From Ascaris suum (lineage: Eukaryota; Nematoda; Chromadorea; Rhabditida; Ascarididae): a DNA stretch of 64,000 nucleotides. The notes below the pieces were generated by a model. The model was not told where the DNA came from, ran no database searches, and saw only the letters and a program-made list of their open reading frames with translations. The stretch is taken from positions 14,020,817 through 14,084,816 of the forward strand of contig CM024169.1 in NCBI GenBank assembly GCA_013433145.1. Direction: 5' to 3'. This document shows, one piece after another, positions 1 through 11,507 of this stretch. The first letter of the stretch is position 1; every line of letters begins with the position of its first letter. A program made the translations under genes and the position numbers.

Positions 1-2026
1 GACAATCCAGTGACGGTGTTTTCCTCAAACGCTGACGCTATATTAGATAACTGATTTCGTGGTGTCGTTTTGAAACTATAATTCGAAATATTCAGTGCGA
101 ATTAGGGACGAATCATTCGGCAAAGATTCGTGGAGACCGATGACAATTTCCATTGAATTATAATAAAACAGTTTCCATGTTGATGAAGGGCAAGTTGTGA
201 ATCTTAGCAAGCATGCGCTGGAACTTGAAATGGTCGCCATTTTATTCAGTGACTTTTCGTTAACCGAACAGGGGCTATTTTGGGCTTCTTAAAAACATAT
301 GGAATAAAGCTCCAAAGTGCATTTCAGTGGCTTTAGTAGTGGCTTTGAACGAAAGCTTAGAAGAATTTTCCGTGTAGCGATCTTTGAGTTAATGTTTCGC
401 CTAAAGCGATGCTTGAGTTACTGAAAACTTAAGGGAACTGAGCCATAATTAAAGGAAAAATGAATTCAAAAAAGAGAACTGCCCAGAAAAACAAAACGAA
501 CGAAACGTTCAGTTAAAAAAAGTGAAATAAACTGAGCACTAGGGCATGAACTCAGCTGAAAAGCTGGGAAGCGTTCCAGAATTTCTTATTTAATCAAAAG
601 CGGGTGCTGCCACCTTTGCACACATTAATGAAAGCAATTGAATCTATCAAATAGAAAAATACGGGCAAAATTTCCGATTTTGTTATTGATAGCGAAGGAA
701 GAGATAACACTGATATAGATAGAGAGTGAATATCGGGTAGGATTACTAATACAATTTCCAGGTGATTAAAGGCAACCGTAGTAAAGATCAGTGATCATCA
801 CACTGGACTGAAAACGTTCATTTAAAATGACAGGTAAATTTGATGCGTAAACCGGCGGAAATTTCCTTTAGCATGCCGGAAATGGCGGACGTTTTTTGTG
901 CAGACTCCTTCGATGTTAGCAATCCGATTTTATATTCGGATTCCTCGAAAAATATTATCTCAATTTTCACAGAAAAAAAAACGGATTTATTAGTTCCATT
1001 GCGCATTTGCGATAAAAGAGATTCCTTTGTGTCAATTTCATCGTATGACGACCTCTTTGTGTTACCGTTGCAGGAGATGCTTATATTGGAGCAAATTTAT
1101 TTCACCATTTCTTGAGAATTAGATTGCAATTTATCTCACAATTGACATATAAACGTTACTTCTTGCATGAAAAGACTTATGAAAGGCAGAATCGAAATAA
1201 AAAGTGCATGAAAACAGCCAAAGTTTCTAAATCTGTCGTTGATTACGAAAAGATTAGCAAATATTGTTGAATTGATAAGGCGATATTAGGATATTATTTC
1301 CGAGAAACTGAATGACAATTTTTCTAATAAGCATACTTATCAATCGTTCTAAATATGGATATCAATGCAGGATGGAAATAAAATCATTAAAATATGTACT
1401 TTGCTCTTGAAGATTTTGAAAACGCATAACATAAGGAGAGTGTAGCATATTGCAGCGTGTTTGCCGTACGCTCAATCGTAGCATGTTCGAAGAAACTATT
1501 CCTCGAACTTCACCGCCTCAGACTTTTAAACGCTTTTTCACAATTATTAAGACGTCCATGAGGTGGACACGCATATGTTTTTCTGCAAATTCTCGTTGAA
1601 AACTGATTTCTGCAAAATTTCACTAAAACCTTATAAAAGTTTCCTTACAATTGGTTCAGAGAGAACCTGCGAACTTCAGCATACTTCATTCAATGGGCTG
1701 TTACACTTTAGCACTCGTAATTGGCACGATTTCTGTGAATTTCAATTATTTATTCATTTTTCAATATGAATGCTCTTCAAACAAAAAACACAAACGGACC
1801 TAGTTGAATGTAATTCCTTCAAATAAAAGAACTTGGGTCTAGTTACATCCGACCTCCATGTGGAACGAATTTAGCCTATCTCCCTGTGTGATAACGGCTT
1901 TCAACAAGCCCTAGCTCCATTTCCGGTTGTGACCGAGATCTGTTCTAATCGAAACCTAAAGTATATACTGCTTAAATTAAATGCATATGCTAACGAAGAG
2001 CAGTGTTTAGATGAGCAGTTTTTCAG
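1..2026. other. intronic or upstream sequence, no exon recognised
   Basis: This should be intron sequence of the cofilin gene whose exon begins at 2027, because the 5' coding part of that gene must lie upstream. I looked for the missing cofilin N-terminal half (the first 75 or so residues) and did not find it. A 91-codon open frame at 840-1115 has no homology I know and no clear splice context, so I do not call it a gene. Confidence 0.4.
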
Positions 2027-4271
2027 GAAATTCGAAAGAGTGTTGGCAACGGCAAAGAATGCCGCTATGCAGCGGTCGACGTTGAAGTTCAGGTACAACG
2101 ACAAGGGACAGATGCGGCGTCGCGGCTGTCAAAAGTGGTCTTTGTTCAGTAGTAAGTGGTTGTATTAAATCGCATGAGCATTTTTAGCTTACCGTCCAGC
2201 GACCTCTTATAGCCTCTACAGCAAACAATCCTGTAAAATTTCTTCAAAAGGAATAGCGAATACAGCTGGCTCCAGAAGGAAATGTCCTTGTAGGATGGTA
2301 GGCAAACAGTTACGCGCTACTCTCGAAGTCGAGGATTTTTGGGCGAAGAAAATTTTTCGTCCGGTTGCGAGGAGAAAGTTCACTGTAATTTTTTCCAGTC
2401 TTATCTTCGTTTGAGGCAATTTCTATTTATATGAAAGAGATTCTTCATCTTCCTCGCATGATTTCTTGTTTCGATTTAACTGATGCTGCTGAAAATCTCC
2501 ATCTTTCTCTATTAGTCAGAGAAAAGGTTAAAGATGAGGTCACATCTGAAACGCCCTTAAGAAGATCATTTATATAAGCTTTAAAAATTATAGACACAAG
2601 AAATCAAATATAATTATTTTCCTAGAATGCCAACGCAGTCGATGTCGTTCGGTTCTATAGAATTTAAGTGAACGAGCGGCTCGCTCGAGACGCAAAACTT
2701 CATTCTTATTGGCTGCTATTCGTTTATAAGTAAATAAGAAAGTGGCCACTCTCACATTTTAAAGCCATTTAAGAAGCCGAATACGGCGTCGTGAGGAAAC
2801 TACCTACTATCAGCAATATGCCATGAGGTTAAAGGACTCATTTTTATGAGTTTTCACAAATTGGCTTTCCAAATGTGCACCGCGGCGGCCTCACTTCTTC
2901 GCTTCGTCGTTTTGGGTTGTTTCAACTCAGGAACATTAGAGTTACAATTATATGAACTGACAGACACAAGGCATGTTACGTGATGACCTCAAATACCAAA
3001 TTCCATATTGTTCCAACAATTTCCAAAGAGCCTATAAGCTTTTTAAGGTGAACGGACTTACCCAAAATCTCATACGTGCCAAATTTTTGCTCTACTTCTT
3101 TCGGATTACTAAGAAACTATTTTATTTTTTTTTTTTTTGGTAAGGATTTGCATCAGCGATTGAATCAGGCAAACATGAAGGCATTGTTATGCGTTCCACT
3201 TTTGTTGGGTATTTGTTGAAGTGATTGACGAGAGGAGCAGGAATAAAGAGCAAATATCGCATCAGCTCCGCTATTATACCTTTCCACTTTATTGTATTGG
3301 GCGGTTTTTGACTCCTCTTGGCGTTTTAGGTAATCCTGCAAAATTTGCATATGGGAAGGCACATGATTTGCTCGAAACAAATGCAATGCGTCCGTGCTCA
3401 TGTTGTTAGGGCTGGCAGACAAAAACACGACAGCCATCATATAGACACATGCACGCAGCAGATAAGTACAGACGTGCAAATACAGACGCCTGCGCACATG
3501 GCTCCACGGAATCCACGAATTCCCCTCACACGTGTGTAAGTGGATTTGGCACTAGTCTCTACGATCAAGGGATATGTCTCTGAAGATGAGTATGCATATT
3601 TCTCTGACTCTAGTGAACAAGATCTGCACTTTTGTCTCCACAGTTTTAAACGTTTCCATTCAAATGCACTAACGCATTACTTTCTGTAGTAGGTTTCATC
3701 TTCTGCAGAGGCTATAGGTGTGAAATTTGACGGATGTTGTAAATAACACTTTCTTTCTATACTATCCATCGCGCTGATCTGTCAAGTTCGACAGAAGTTA
3801 GAGACATAATTAAAAATCGTGAAGGTTCCTGTATTTTGTACGTTGGCGGCTTTCATTTTTTACCCTCTTTGCTCGAAGCTCTTCTTTTACAGTGGCTGCT
3901 TTAATTAAAATATTAAGGCATTACTTGGCAAGGCTCATTATTCGTTGATACGTTGCATTTAGTCGAGCAGAATGTGAATGCCCACATAATTCCTCTGAAG
4001 AGCTTTTGCACTTCTTGGAGATGGAATCGCCCTCTCGTTTGCAGTTAATTTAGCACCTGAACAAAATAGGTATCACTGTTTTCATTTACGTTTTTTTTTC
4101 AGCTGTCCGGATGAGGCACCTGTTCGTAGACGCATGCTTTATGCGTCTTCGGTACGCGCTTTGAAGGCAACGCTTGGCCTCGAAAGTTTGATGCAAGTGC
4201 AGGCCAGTGATCTATCCGATATTGACGAGAAAGCCATAAAACACGAGCTTATGAGTCATCAGCGTACTTAA
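2027..4271 (+). CDS. unc-60: ADF/cofilin, UNC-60B-like, last two coding exons (5' part outside window)
   Basis: Actin-depolymerising factor/cofilin: binds actin monomers and filaments, severs and recycles filaments; the UNC-60B isoform acts in nematode body-wall muscle. Exons: 2027-2151 and 4103-4271, with acceptor TTTTTCAG before 2027, donor GTAAGT at 2152 and a poly-T/CAG acceptor before 4103. The first exon reads EIRKSVGNGKECRYAAVDVE and ends SKVVFVQ plus two bases of a Tyr codon. The second restores that Tyr, continues with CPDEAPVRRRMLYASSVRAL, and stops at TAA 4269-4271 after ELMSHQRT. This is the C-terminal half of a roughly 152-residue protein, including the long actin-binding helix (RRRMLYASS) and the C-terminal helix. 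The match to C. elegans UNC-60B is by memory of the family and is very strong. The N-terminal exons and any UNC-60A-type exons are not in the window. The intron is 1951 nt. Confidence 0.97.
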
Positions 4272-7200
4272 GCCCACATTATGATGGCTGCGTCCACCTC
4301 CTCGGTCTTCTTTTTTTTGAATACCTTCTAACTGCACCCTCCCCTCTTCTGCTCCCTGCGCCGTGGACTATTTCTGCTTGCTTTCAGTTCTTCTACCCCG
4401 CTTCTTTGACTATGGTATTATCACTGGCTGCACGGTAATGAGGTTTAAATTCACGATGAGGTAATTTTATGGATCCCTCTTTTCGAGGTTACGTTTTGTT
4501 GTATTGATATTCGGAGTTATTGTTAGTTAAAGGAATGCAGGGTGAGTATGCAAATGAACTCTAAGTGCAGCCACGCTTTTTAAAATTTATTCCAAATCCA
4601 TCGTTTGATTAAGTCCACAGTTCCTCTCATGTAATTTCTTATGCGTATGTATAACTATTACACGACGAGCATTTCTCATGAAAAACTTTTCGTCAGCGTT
4701 CGCACAATTATTCTATGTTTAATTAACAACACGTTGGCAGCCATTACCGAAAATTTTCAATGCACCTCGATGAACATGTATTGTGTGCAGTCAATAAAAG
4801 CGTTATAAGAAGGCTATTTATATGAACACAAAATCTTATCCTCTCTCCTAACCTATAGCTCTTTAAGAACACTTTTTTAAGCCTTTCATTCACTGATAAT
4901 TCACCTACTGCTTCTATCTGAAAAGCTTTATCAGATACTTTGAGATCCAAGTGATAGCACAGATTGACTTGAGTACCACTAATAACCAAGGAGCGGACAA
5001 CATCGCCCTGTTAATTCTGTCATGCTGAACTTCAAAGTTTTTTCATATTCACTAACACATATAAATCCACCTTTCTTATGAAAAACAGAAGCGTTTATTA
5101 CCTTCAAAAAATTGCCCTTTCGTACAACCCCGAGCATAAAATTTGGGCCATATATATTATTCAATTTCTCGTGGGAAGGGCGGCATGAACGAGGGACGCG
5201 CATAGTTTCTTGTAGGACCGGGTGTACAGCGAACTTTTACCAGCATTTCCGAACAAATGCATGGTGGTTTTGCTCGATCGCTTATGTCTCCGTCGGCTTT
5301 AAGCATTTTTCACTTCAACCTCCAAGAAGAACAAAATTCCGAACTCTTTCGGCTAACGTCGTAGACGCAAAAGAATGTGCTTGCTGTCATCATTGTTCAT
5401 GTCGCGTCGGTCTCCCTGATACTCTTTTCGTTGCGCTACGTTCGTCATCGTTGTATGACCAGGAAAGTGAATAAACATGCGAAGCGAACAGTAGCATAAT
5501 CTCTTTCCACTGTAGCCATACGACGCGTTCACCAAATTTAGCGTAACCGCAATGAGATGTGACATGATTTCCACATTCATCATCCCGAACTTTTTCTTAA
5601 ACAAACATTCATCAATTCATAGATAGGACACTGATAGCACAGCAGCACATTGTACTTGAGTCGTCTATGTTTGCATGGACCGTATCTATTCACTATCATG
5701 AGTGGTCAGCAAACTACACTTAATGTGTTGTTTTGTGCTAAAATTACTCTGCTCTGCATCGCAAGCTTCATGTAAGCAAACAATAATAGTTCCAGCAGTA
5801 AGTGAATGGCTCTATAGCCGACCAGAAGCAGTGAGCAGTATTTCTCTCAATATGCTTTATTCTTCTACGCTTTTGGAAATTTGTTCTAGAAAAGAAAGTT
5901 TGCAAGACATTTTTGACTTTTATTTATCATCTCCCAGAAGTTACAGGCATTGATACATGCCCGAGACACCTCGATTTAACATCAATCAGGTTCTTATTTT
6001 ACACTTATTACATCTGTGCAGGTACAATTTTTTCTTACATCTGTGCAGGTACAATTCTATACCGATCGGTGAAGTATGCAGATGCTACTCAGCATATTTT
6101 TACCTGTAGAGGTGGTTGGTTGGTTAGATATGCGCTCTGGTGCCTTCCCTACAGCTCTTTCGAAGGGGTTGCTTGGGGCCGATGAGGAGAGGGGTGAAAA
6201 TAGAAGTGAGGGAGCACTGGACACCAAATTTGAATCGCATTGCAAGTTACGTCGTAATTTTATTTAAATAAAGAAAGGAGGAGTTTCCGTCGCACATTCT
6301 AGTTTATCCTTTAAAAATCTGGCTGGAAACCTTTGCATCATTTCATGTCTACTCTCTGTCCCCTTTTGGCGATGTCGGAGTAGAACGCATAGCACTGAAG
6401 ATGAGACTAAGGAAGATATTAATTGAAACCAAACCGTTCCTTTTATAGCAATAACGATGCACGTTGTTGAAATAACATCACTGTGGTTAACATTAGAATG
6501 TGCAGCACAGTTACAATGTTTAGATAGAAAGAGGATCGGCGTTTTGATTGATATTACACATGCGAAGCAGCAATATTTCCGTCAAGAATCATTCGAGCAT
6601 TCAGGCATTTGCTTCGCAATTGTGGCACGCTTGAGAATGTCGGGTTCTCTTTCACTAAGTTTTTTAAACCGCTTCAGTATGCTTGGATGAGCGTGATCCG
6701 TCAAGTGGGTCGATAGGTTTCAAGCGAACGAAATTGTTTAGGCAAGTAAGGTTCAAGTGAGCAATGCTTACTTAGGAAAAAATTCCAGCCAAAATACATT
6801 GATTAGAGTGGAAGTAGAGGCATAACTTCCTTTATCTGATTCAGGTTGAATTGCATTGCAACGGAAAACTGGCATCATAGTACCGCCAATATTCGATCTG
6901 GCGACTTTTTTGTCGCATTTTTTTTGCATCTGTAGATGGTTCGCGAGAAGTCAATATTCCTTAGTTACTTGGGTGACTGGACACATGAGAGCGAAATGAG
7001 TTTTTTCTGTTAAGATTAACCGGATACGAAAACCACGACATCTTCATCGACAGCTCAACCGACAGAAGAAACACATTTTCCACCCAGCAGTAGCCACCTT
7101 ATGCAATCGGTGCCACCAAGGGAGATGTCCTGCATTCGGAACTTCTGAAATTAAAAAAATCGAACCAAAAACGAAGCGCAGTAAACGTCTGATTCATCCA

Positions 7201-7646
7201 CTACTCCTGAACGTACTATTTCGATTATTGCGTAAAAAATGAAGCTGAATGTTGCTTGAAACATTCATCAGCAATTGAAGCGAACATTCGGATTTATTTG
7301 CTACAGAAAACTTCGTTAATCGCTTTCCTTCTGTCTCATAGTTTTCTTACAGTTCGATTATTTTCTCGCCTCTTCTCATTTTGACTGTATAGCAGAAAGT
7401 TCGCATCACTTTCGCTTTTGCGCTGTGCTTGAACTGCACTGGCTGTTACAGTGTTGCATGGTTCGTAATCATCTTTGGGAGAGTTCGTCTACGGGTCGCT
7501 TGTTTTTGATCTGCTTCTTCATAATACGATCGAATAATCATAGAACCAATAACTCGTCATCGATGTGCGTGTTTTAAAAACATTTGTCGCCGACCTATCG
7601 GTTCGTCAGGAGATTGCCATAGCGACCGTCAATGATGCAAGCTTAG
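4272..7646. other. intergenic stretch, no gene supported
   Basis: It begins with the cofilin 3' UTR. A 120-codon plus-strand frame at 5112-5474 and an overlapping minus frame at 4979-5203 share the same bases and look like repeat or chance. A frame without a start codon at about 6999-7241 is basic and contains C-x2-C-x4-C spacing (CNRCHQGRC), but I cannot tie it to a family. A 23-bp sequence containing CATCTGTGCAGGTACAATT occurs twice in tandem at 6008-6057. Confidence 0.35.
4793..4798 (+). other. candidate polyadenylation signal of the cofilin gene
   Basis: AATAAA lies 522 bases after the cofilin stop codon. It is the first exact hexamer I see downstream, so it is the likely 3' end signal. 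RNA data would be needed to confirm it. Confidence 0.35.
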
Positions 7647-7970
7647 CGACGAAAGGTGGATTTGTGCCCCTTTCGCCTCATTTTCTGTCTTCACAATTTG
7701 AAGGGCTATCTCCAACAACACGTAGTCGAGCTATCCCATGCTTGCTTCCAGTGCTGTTTGTGGTACCCTCACTTCCTCAAGACGGCTGCAAAGAAGGAAA
7801 ATCCCATGAAAACCGTAGCTGGCATTTCTAAACCCGTGAAACCAAACATGCACAATTACGGGATCTTTCGCCGAAGTGCAATCAACACAGTCGACTCCAG
7901 TTTAGGAACTTCTGGACCAACAGAGCAAGTGCCGCGCAATCCCTATGATTTCTTCAAAGGGCGCACGTGA
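7647..7970 (+). CDS. probable exon of an unrecognised protein
   Basis: An open frame starts directly after a possible acceptor (AAGCTTAG, ending 7646), runs for 107 codons and stops at TGA 7968-7970. A possible donor, GTGAAG, sits just before the stop at 7967, so this could be an internal or a terminal exon. Codon use is coding-like, with many third-position C and G. Visible stretches are a Cys-rich segment (HACFQCCLWYPHFLK, about residues 33-47) followed by a basic and Pro-rich tail that ends VPRNPYDFFKGRT. I do not recognise the family. It lies 3.4 kb downstream of the cofilin gene in the same orientation. The weak acceptor and the missing upstream exons limit confidence. Confidence 0.35.
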   Translation, partial: RRKVDLCPFRLIFCLHNLKGYLQQHVVELSHACFQCCLWYPHFLKTAAKKENPMKTVAGISKPVKPNMHNYGIFRRSAINTVDSSLGTSGPTEQVPRNPYDFFKGRT

Positions 7971-8512
7971 AGAAAAGTGGCGCCATTCCTTGCCGCGCGC
8001 GAAGAAATGTCTTCATGTGCATGAGGTCACTGCGTCTTCCATTTCACTCTTGTGAGTTTCAGTGTTGTGGGACGGTCGGTGTTGATTTTCTACCACTAGG
8101 AGATGTTGTCGAGTATTAAATGTTGTTTCGTGCTTTCGTGAAAGACACTATAATTACTCCCTGAATTTTCTGTTTCTTTTTCTTCAAACTTTCTCATCAT
8201 AAAGAGTGCCGAACGCTGTTGTATTTGCGTCAAAGATCCTAGAAATTGATGTTTAATAGTATGCGTAAATTCTTATGATGAAACGATGTGCTGTATTAAA
8301 CAGATAGATTCGAGTAATAATACGCGTATAAAATAGGATCACTGAATTATGTTGAAAAAAATATGCAAAAAGTAATGAAATATGCATCTCTGAGCTGTAG
8401 TTTAATGAAATTGCATAGTTCATTTTATCTAAATATGCAAAGAGCCTAAATTTTACATCAGCAGTCAGTGTATTCAGTTTGCGCTCACCTACATACGATT
8501 CATTGTTGCATC

Positions 8513-9176
8513 ATGGCCGACCATAATCAATCGGACATAACTTCAACTGGTACTTCTCTGGGATCGTCTTCTCAATTACCATCAAGTATGGATCGATGTA
8601 GATTATGTTGTTCGTTGGTTCTCTTGCGTTTAGACTTCCGGTGGTGACTGAATACGGAATCGTAGACATGAATTTGGATGATGTAGAATGAGCGAGAATG
8701 ACGCGGTTCGGGTAGATAGCGGTAGTGATGAGAGAGCTGGAACTAAATCATCAGCAGCAACAGCGATTCCGGATCAGCTATTCTGGAAATTTGCTTGCAT
8801 GACCAGGTGGAAGTAAGCCGATCAGTCGCTCACAAGAAATCCGAAATAGAGCACATTTGACGACTGGGCAAACATGGAAATGGTCCATTACGAAATCTGA
8901 CCCCGGGGTAGTGAGTGGTGATTCCGGACTCACTCCCACAGTTTGCTGAGTCAGTTGTAAAACGTACTTGTCAACTAATAAAATGAATTCTTAAATCGAA
9001 TCGGTTTGGAAGTCGGCATCTCTGCTCTGGAGTCGCTCAGCGCTGACAACAGTTTTCAGTTCAGTGAGAAATTTGCGGGCCTCGAGTTGATGGCACTCGC
9101 CGCCAAAGTTTCTTATGCACTGAGACGTGGATACCGTATTTCTTTTAATGAAATGCCGCTCAGCAGATTGCGCTAA
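8513..9176 (+). CDS. possible small helical protein gene, unrecognised
   Basis: An ATG at 8513 follows a TATTCAG acceptor, which may be a cis- or trans-splice site. It opens a Ser/Thr-rich start, MADHNQSDITSTGTSLGSSS. Downstream, about 15 codons end at donor GTAAGC (8813) with ILEICLHDQVE. Then comes a 22-nt exon 8942-8963 (FAESVVK) after a CCCACAG acceptor, and then 9013-9176, which reads GISALESLSADNSFQFSEKF and closes with ISFNEMPLSRLR and TAA. The phases chain across the last three exons, with introns of 129 and 49 nt. Linking the ATG exon to them needs a donor at about 8609 (GTTGGT) and is less certain; that exon could instead splice to 11508, where the phase also fits. The C-terminal 55 residues look like amphipathic helices. 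Family unknown. The very short exon and the unusual acceptor GGAAG before 9013 are reasons for caution. Confidence 0.4.
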
Positions 9177-11507
9177 TTAAGTGCAATTCACGAATGCAAT
9201 ATGAAGCGGTTCAGCGTTGTGTATTTTGTGAAAACTCTTTAAGTACTTTGATCTGAGATCGTTTCGGCTTGTCTTATGTTCAGAAACTTTGGTCACCTGG
9301 GCTCCGCTATCTTCGAAAATTTCGGCTCATATGACTACCCTCCTTCTTCCCCTTCCCCTTACAAGCGTTATAGTTCCGTGGCTCGACTTGGCATAAAGTT
9401 CTTGCTACGCTTTGAAATTTGGATCCGAGTAAGGGAAGAAAGGCACTGCAATCTTCCTTTTCTCCTGTTTAGTTCATCATGTAGTCGATGAATGGTGAAT
9501 GATACAATGGAAAGCTTTTCGAAACCAGCAAGTAAGAGAGTGGGATGGTTTCGAAGCAGCCCATTGTTTCCCGCTTTCTCTCCTCTTCCCATTTATTTGA
9601 ACCATTTTGAATAACAGAGTAAGCTGCTGGCAAGTAAAAACCATTACCTATGGCAGAATCTAAACCTTGACCTTCTACGATACTAACCAGAAAAAAACGA
9701 AGAAAACAGAAGACTTGGGCCTAGTTGGAACTTGCACGTAACTCCAGTAGACTAGGCTTTCTACGTTTATTCAAGTGGGTTCAAGAGACGAATCCACATA
9801 TTCAACGAAGGCAGCGTATCTGAAAAATCAGATTGCAAGCCAACTGCTGAATCCCTGAAATAGTGGGCGTGGACAAATTACTGCCATAATTATAAATGGC
9901 AAAATTTCTGAACAATGATACGGGAGGGGATAGGTGCGCCCATACATGATCTAAAAGTTTACTGACTTCATCAATAACCTTCGCAAAACCACGTTCTAGT
10001 ACTCTTGAGGTAACTCACACGCTGAATCGAACATGGAAGTCGTGAAAGAAAATCAGCAAACATTGAAAAATGGTTTTCCAACGAAATCGTCGAACAAAAA
10101 GAAATCCGCTATCAGCTCACTGTATGAGCGGAATGCTTTCTTTCACTCAAGTGTTTTCAACGACTGCATGGTTGCATAGAACCGATTTGTGCCATCCTCC
10201 TTCCACTCCTGCTTTTCCCCCTCTCCCACCCTCATTACCCATCGTGATGCTTAAAAACATCCAAGAAAAAGAAACCGCTGATATAGGATATTTTTATAGC
10301 TGCACGATTAGAAGTACTACCCTTAACCCAGCCGCATTTTGGCGCTCCGTCATTCCCATGTTTTGATTCCTTTTAGGCAAAATCATCGATGAGGAGAACG
10401 CGGGATTTGCTGCAATTTGGGTACATTTGGGGTTTCCCTTGAACTAGTCATAGGAAATTGCCGATGTGACTAAAATCGAGAGTTTTATATTTGTGAATTA
10501 GTCCAAATGGCAGCTTAGCTTTTTTGTCAAAAGCACTGCGCAACGGCAATTGAAGAAGCGAGGAGTTTTTTCGGTGAAAGTTACCTTTTTCTTCGGAGAG
10601 AAGATTCCTAAAGGGAACTAGAAACGACGATTTCACGAAGCAACCGGGATATTTAGTCCTTCGTTCCCCTTCTATCCTCAAATTTTTAAAACTATCTTTT
10701 ATTATTGGAAATCTAAAAGAGATGTATTTCATAAGTAGCAAAAGAGCGCTTATCGGTAGCCTAATCATGGTACCCTTCTGCAATAGTCTTATTCGGTATT
10801 AAGTGGTCGTAGACGATTTGAAAAGTTTCTGATTTCTTCCACAATTTATTAGCACAACTTGAAAAGGCTCCTCTTCCCCAGCTCGCTCTCAGCCTTTTTT
10901 GTCACGATGCTATCACCTGCTCAGTCGATATTTGCTGGTATTTTTCTTCCATGGTCCCTGAGAGAATCGTTGCTAAACGAGGTCCTTCCCTCATCAAAGT
11001 ATTTCTTCATCTGGGTCACTGTTACTAGATCGCTTCCTAATGTTTACATTCTATAAAAATCGCCTCTTCACAACATAATTGCAGTTAAGAGTCTTGTTCT
11101 ACTTATGTCACATGATTTTGATTATTTGGCTGGCGTTTGACCCTCAGTGAATAGGAAACTAATAAAAATTTACATCAAGCGCAAATCTACAAAGTAATGT
11201 GCCATAGCCAAATGTAAGCATTCTAAGAGACGCAATAATAAAAAAAAACTGTTTTCTTGAAAGTGATCGTAATGGGGATAAATTAAATCAAAGTTCAAGG
11301 TTTTACTTTTAAGTTCTACAGAAGTACTCTCGTTGAGCAAGCGGAAACGCATCGTTATAATTGTTTGATGATAACAGATTTTAAGTGGCCACTACCGTTT
11401 TGTTGACTATGTGTTCCAGGTAACAAGTCTAGAAACGAGTCTGGAATCAGACAAGCTTCTTTCTATTGTTTCAGTTCATCGCCGAATATTTAATTACAAA
11501 TTTTCAG
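9177..11507. other. no gene supported
   Basis: The open frames here (9276-9491 +, 10070-10366 +, 10448-10783 -) have no recognisable domain and no paired consensus splice sites. A phrase near 9710 (GACTTGGGCCTAGTT) resembles one near 1830 (AACTTGGGTCTAGTT), hinting at a dispersed repeat, but too little is conserved to define it. Confidence 0.3.

Noticed and set aside
3165..3497. 110-codon minus-strand frame with a hydrophobic N-terminus, considered as a neuropeptide precursor
   Set aside because: No dibasic-flanked repeated peptides and no amidation Gly. It lies inside the cofilin intron.
5112..5474. 120-codon plus-strand frame
   Set aside because: Cys-rich but without recognisable spacing; an equally open minus frame (4979-5203) overlaps it. 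It is probably repeat or chance.
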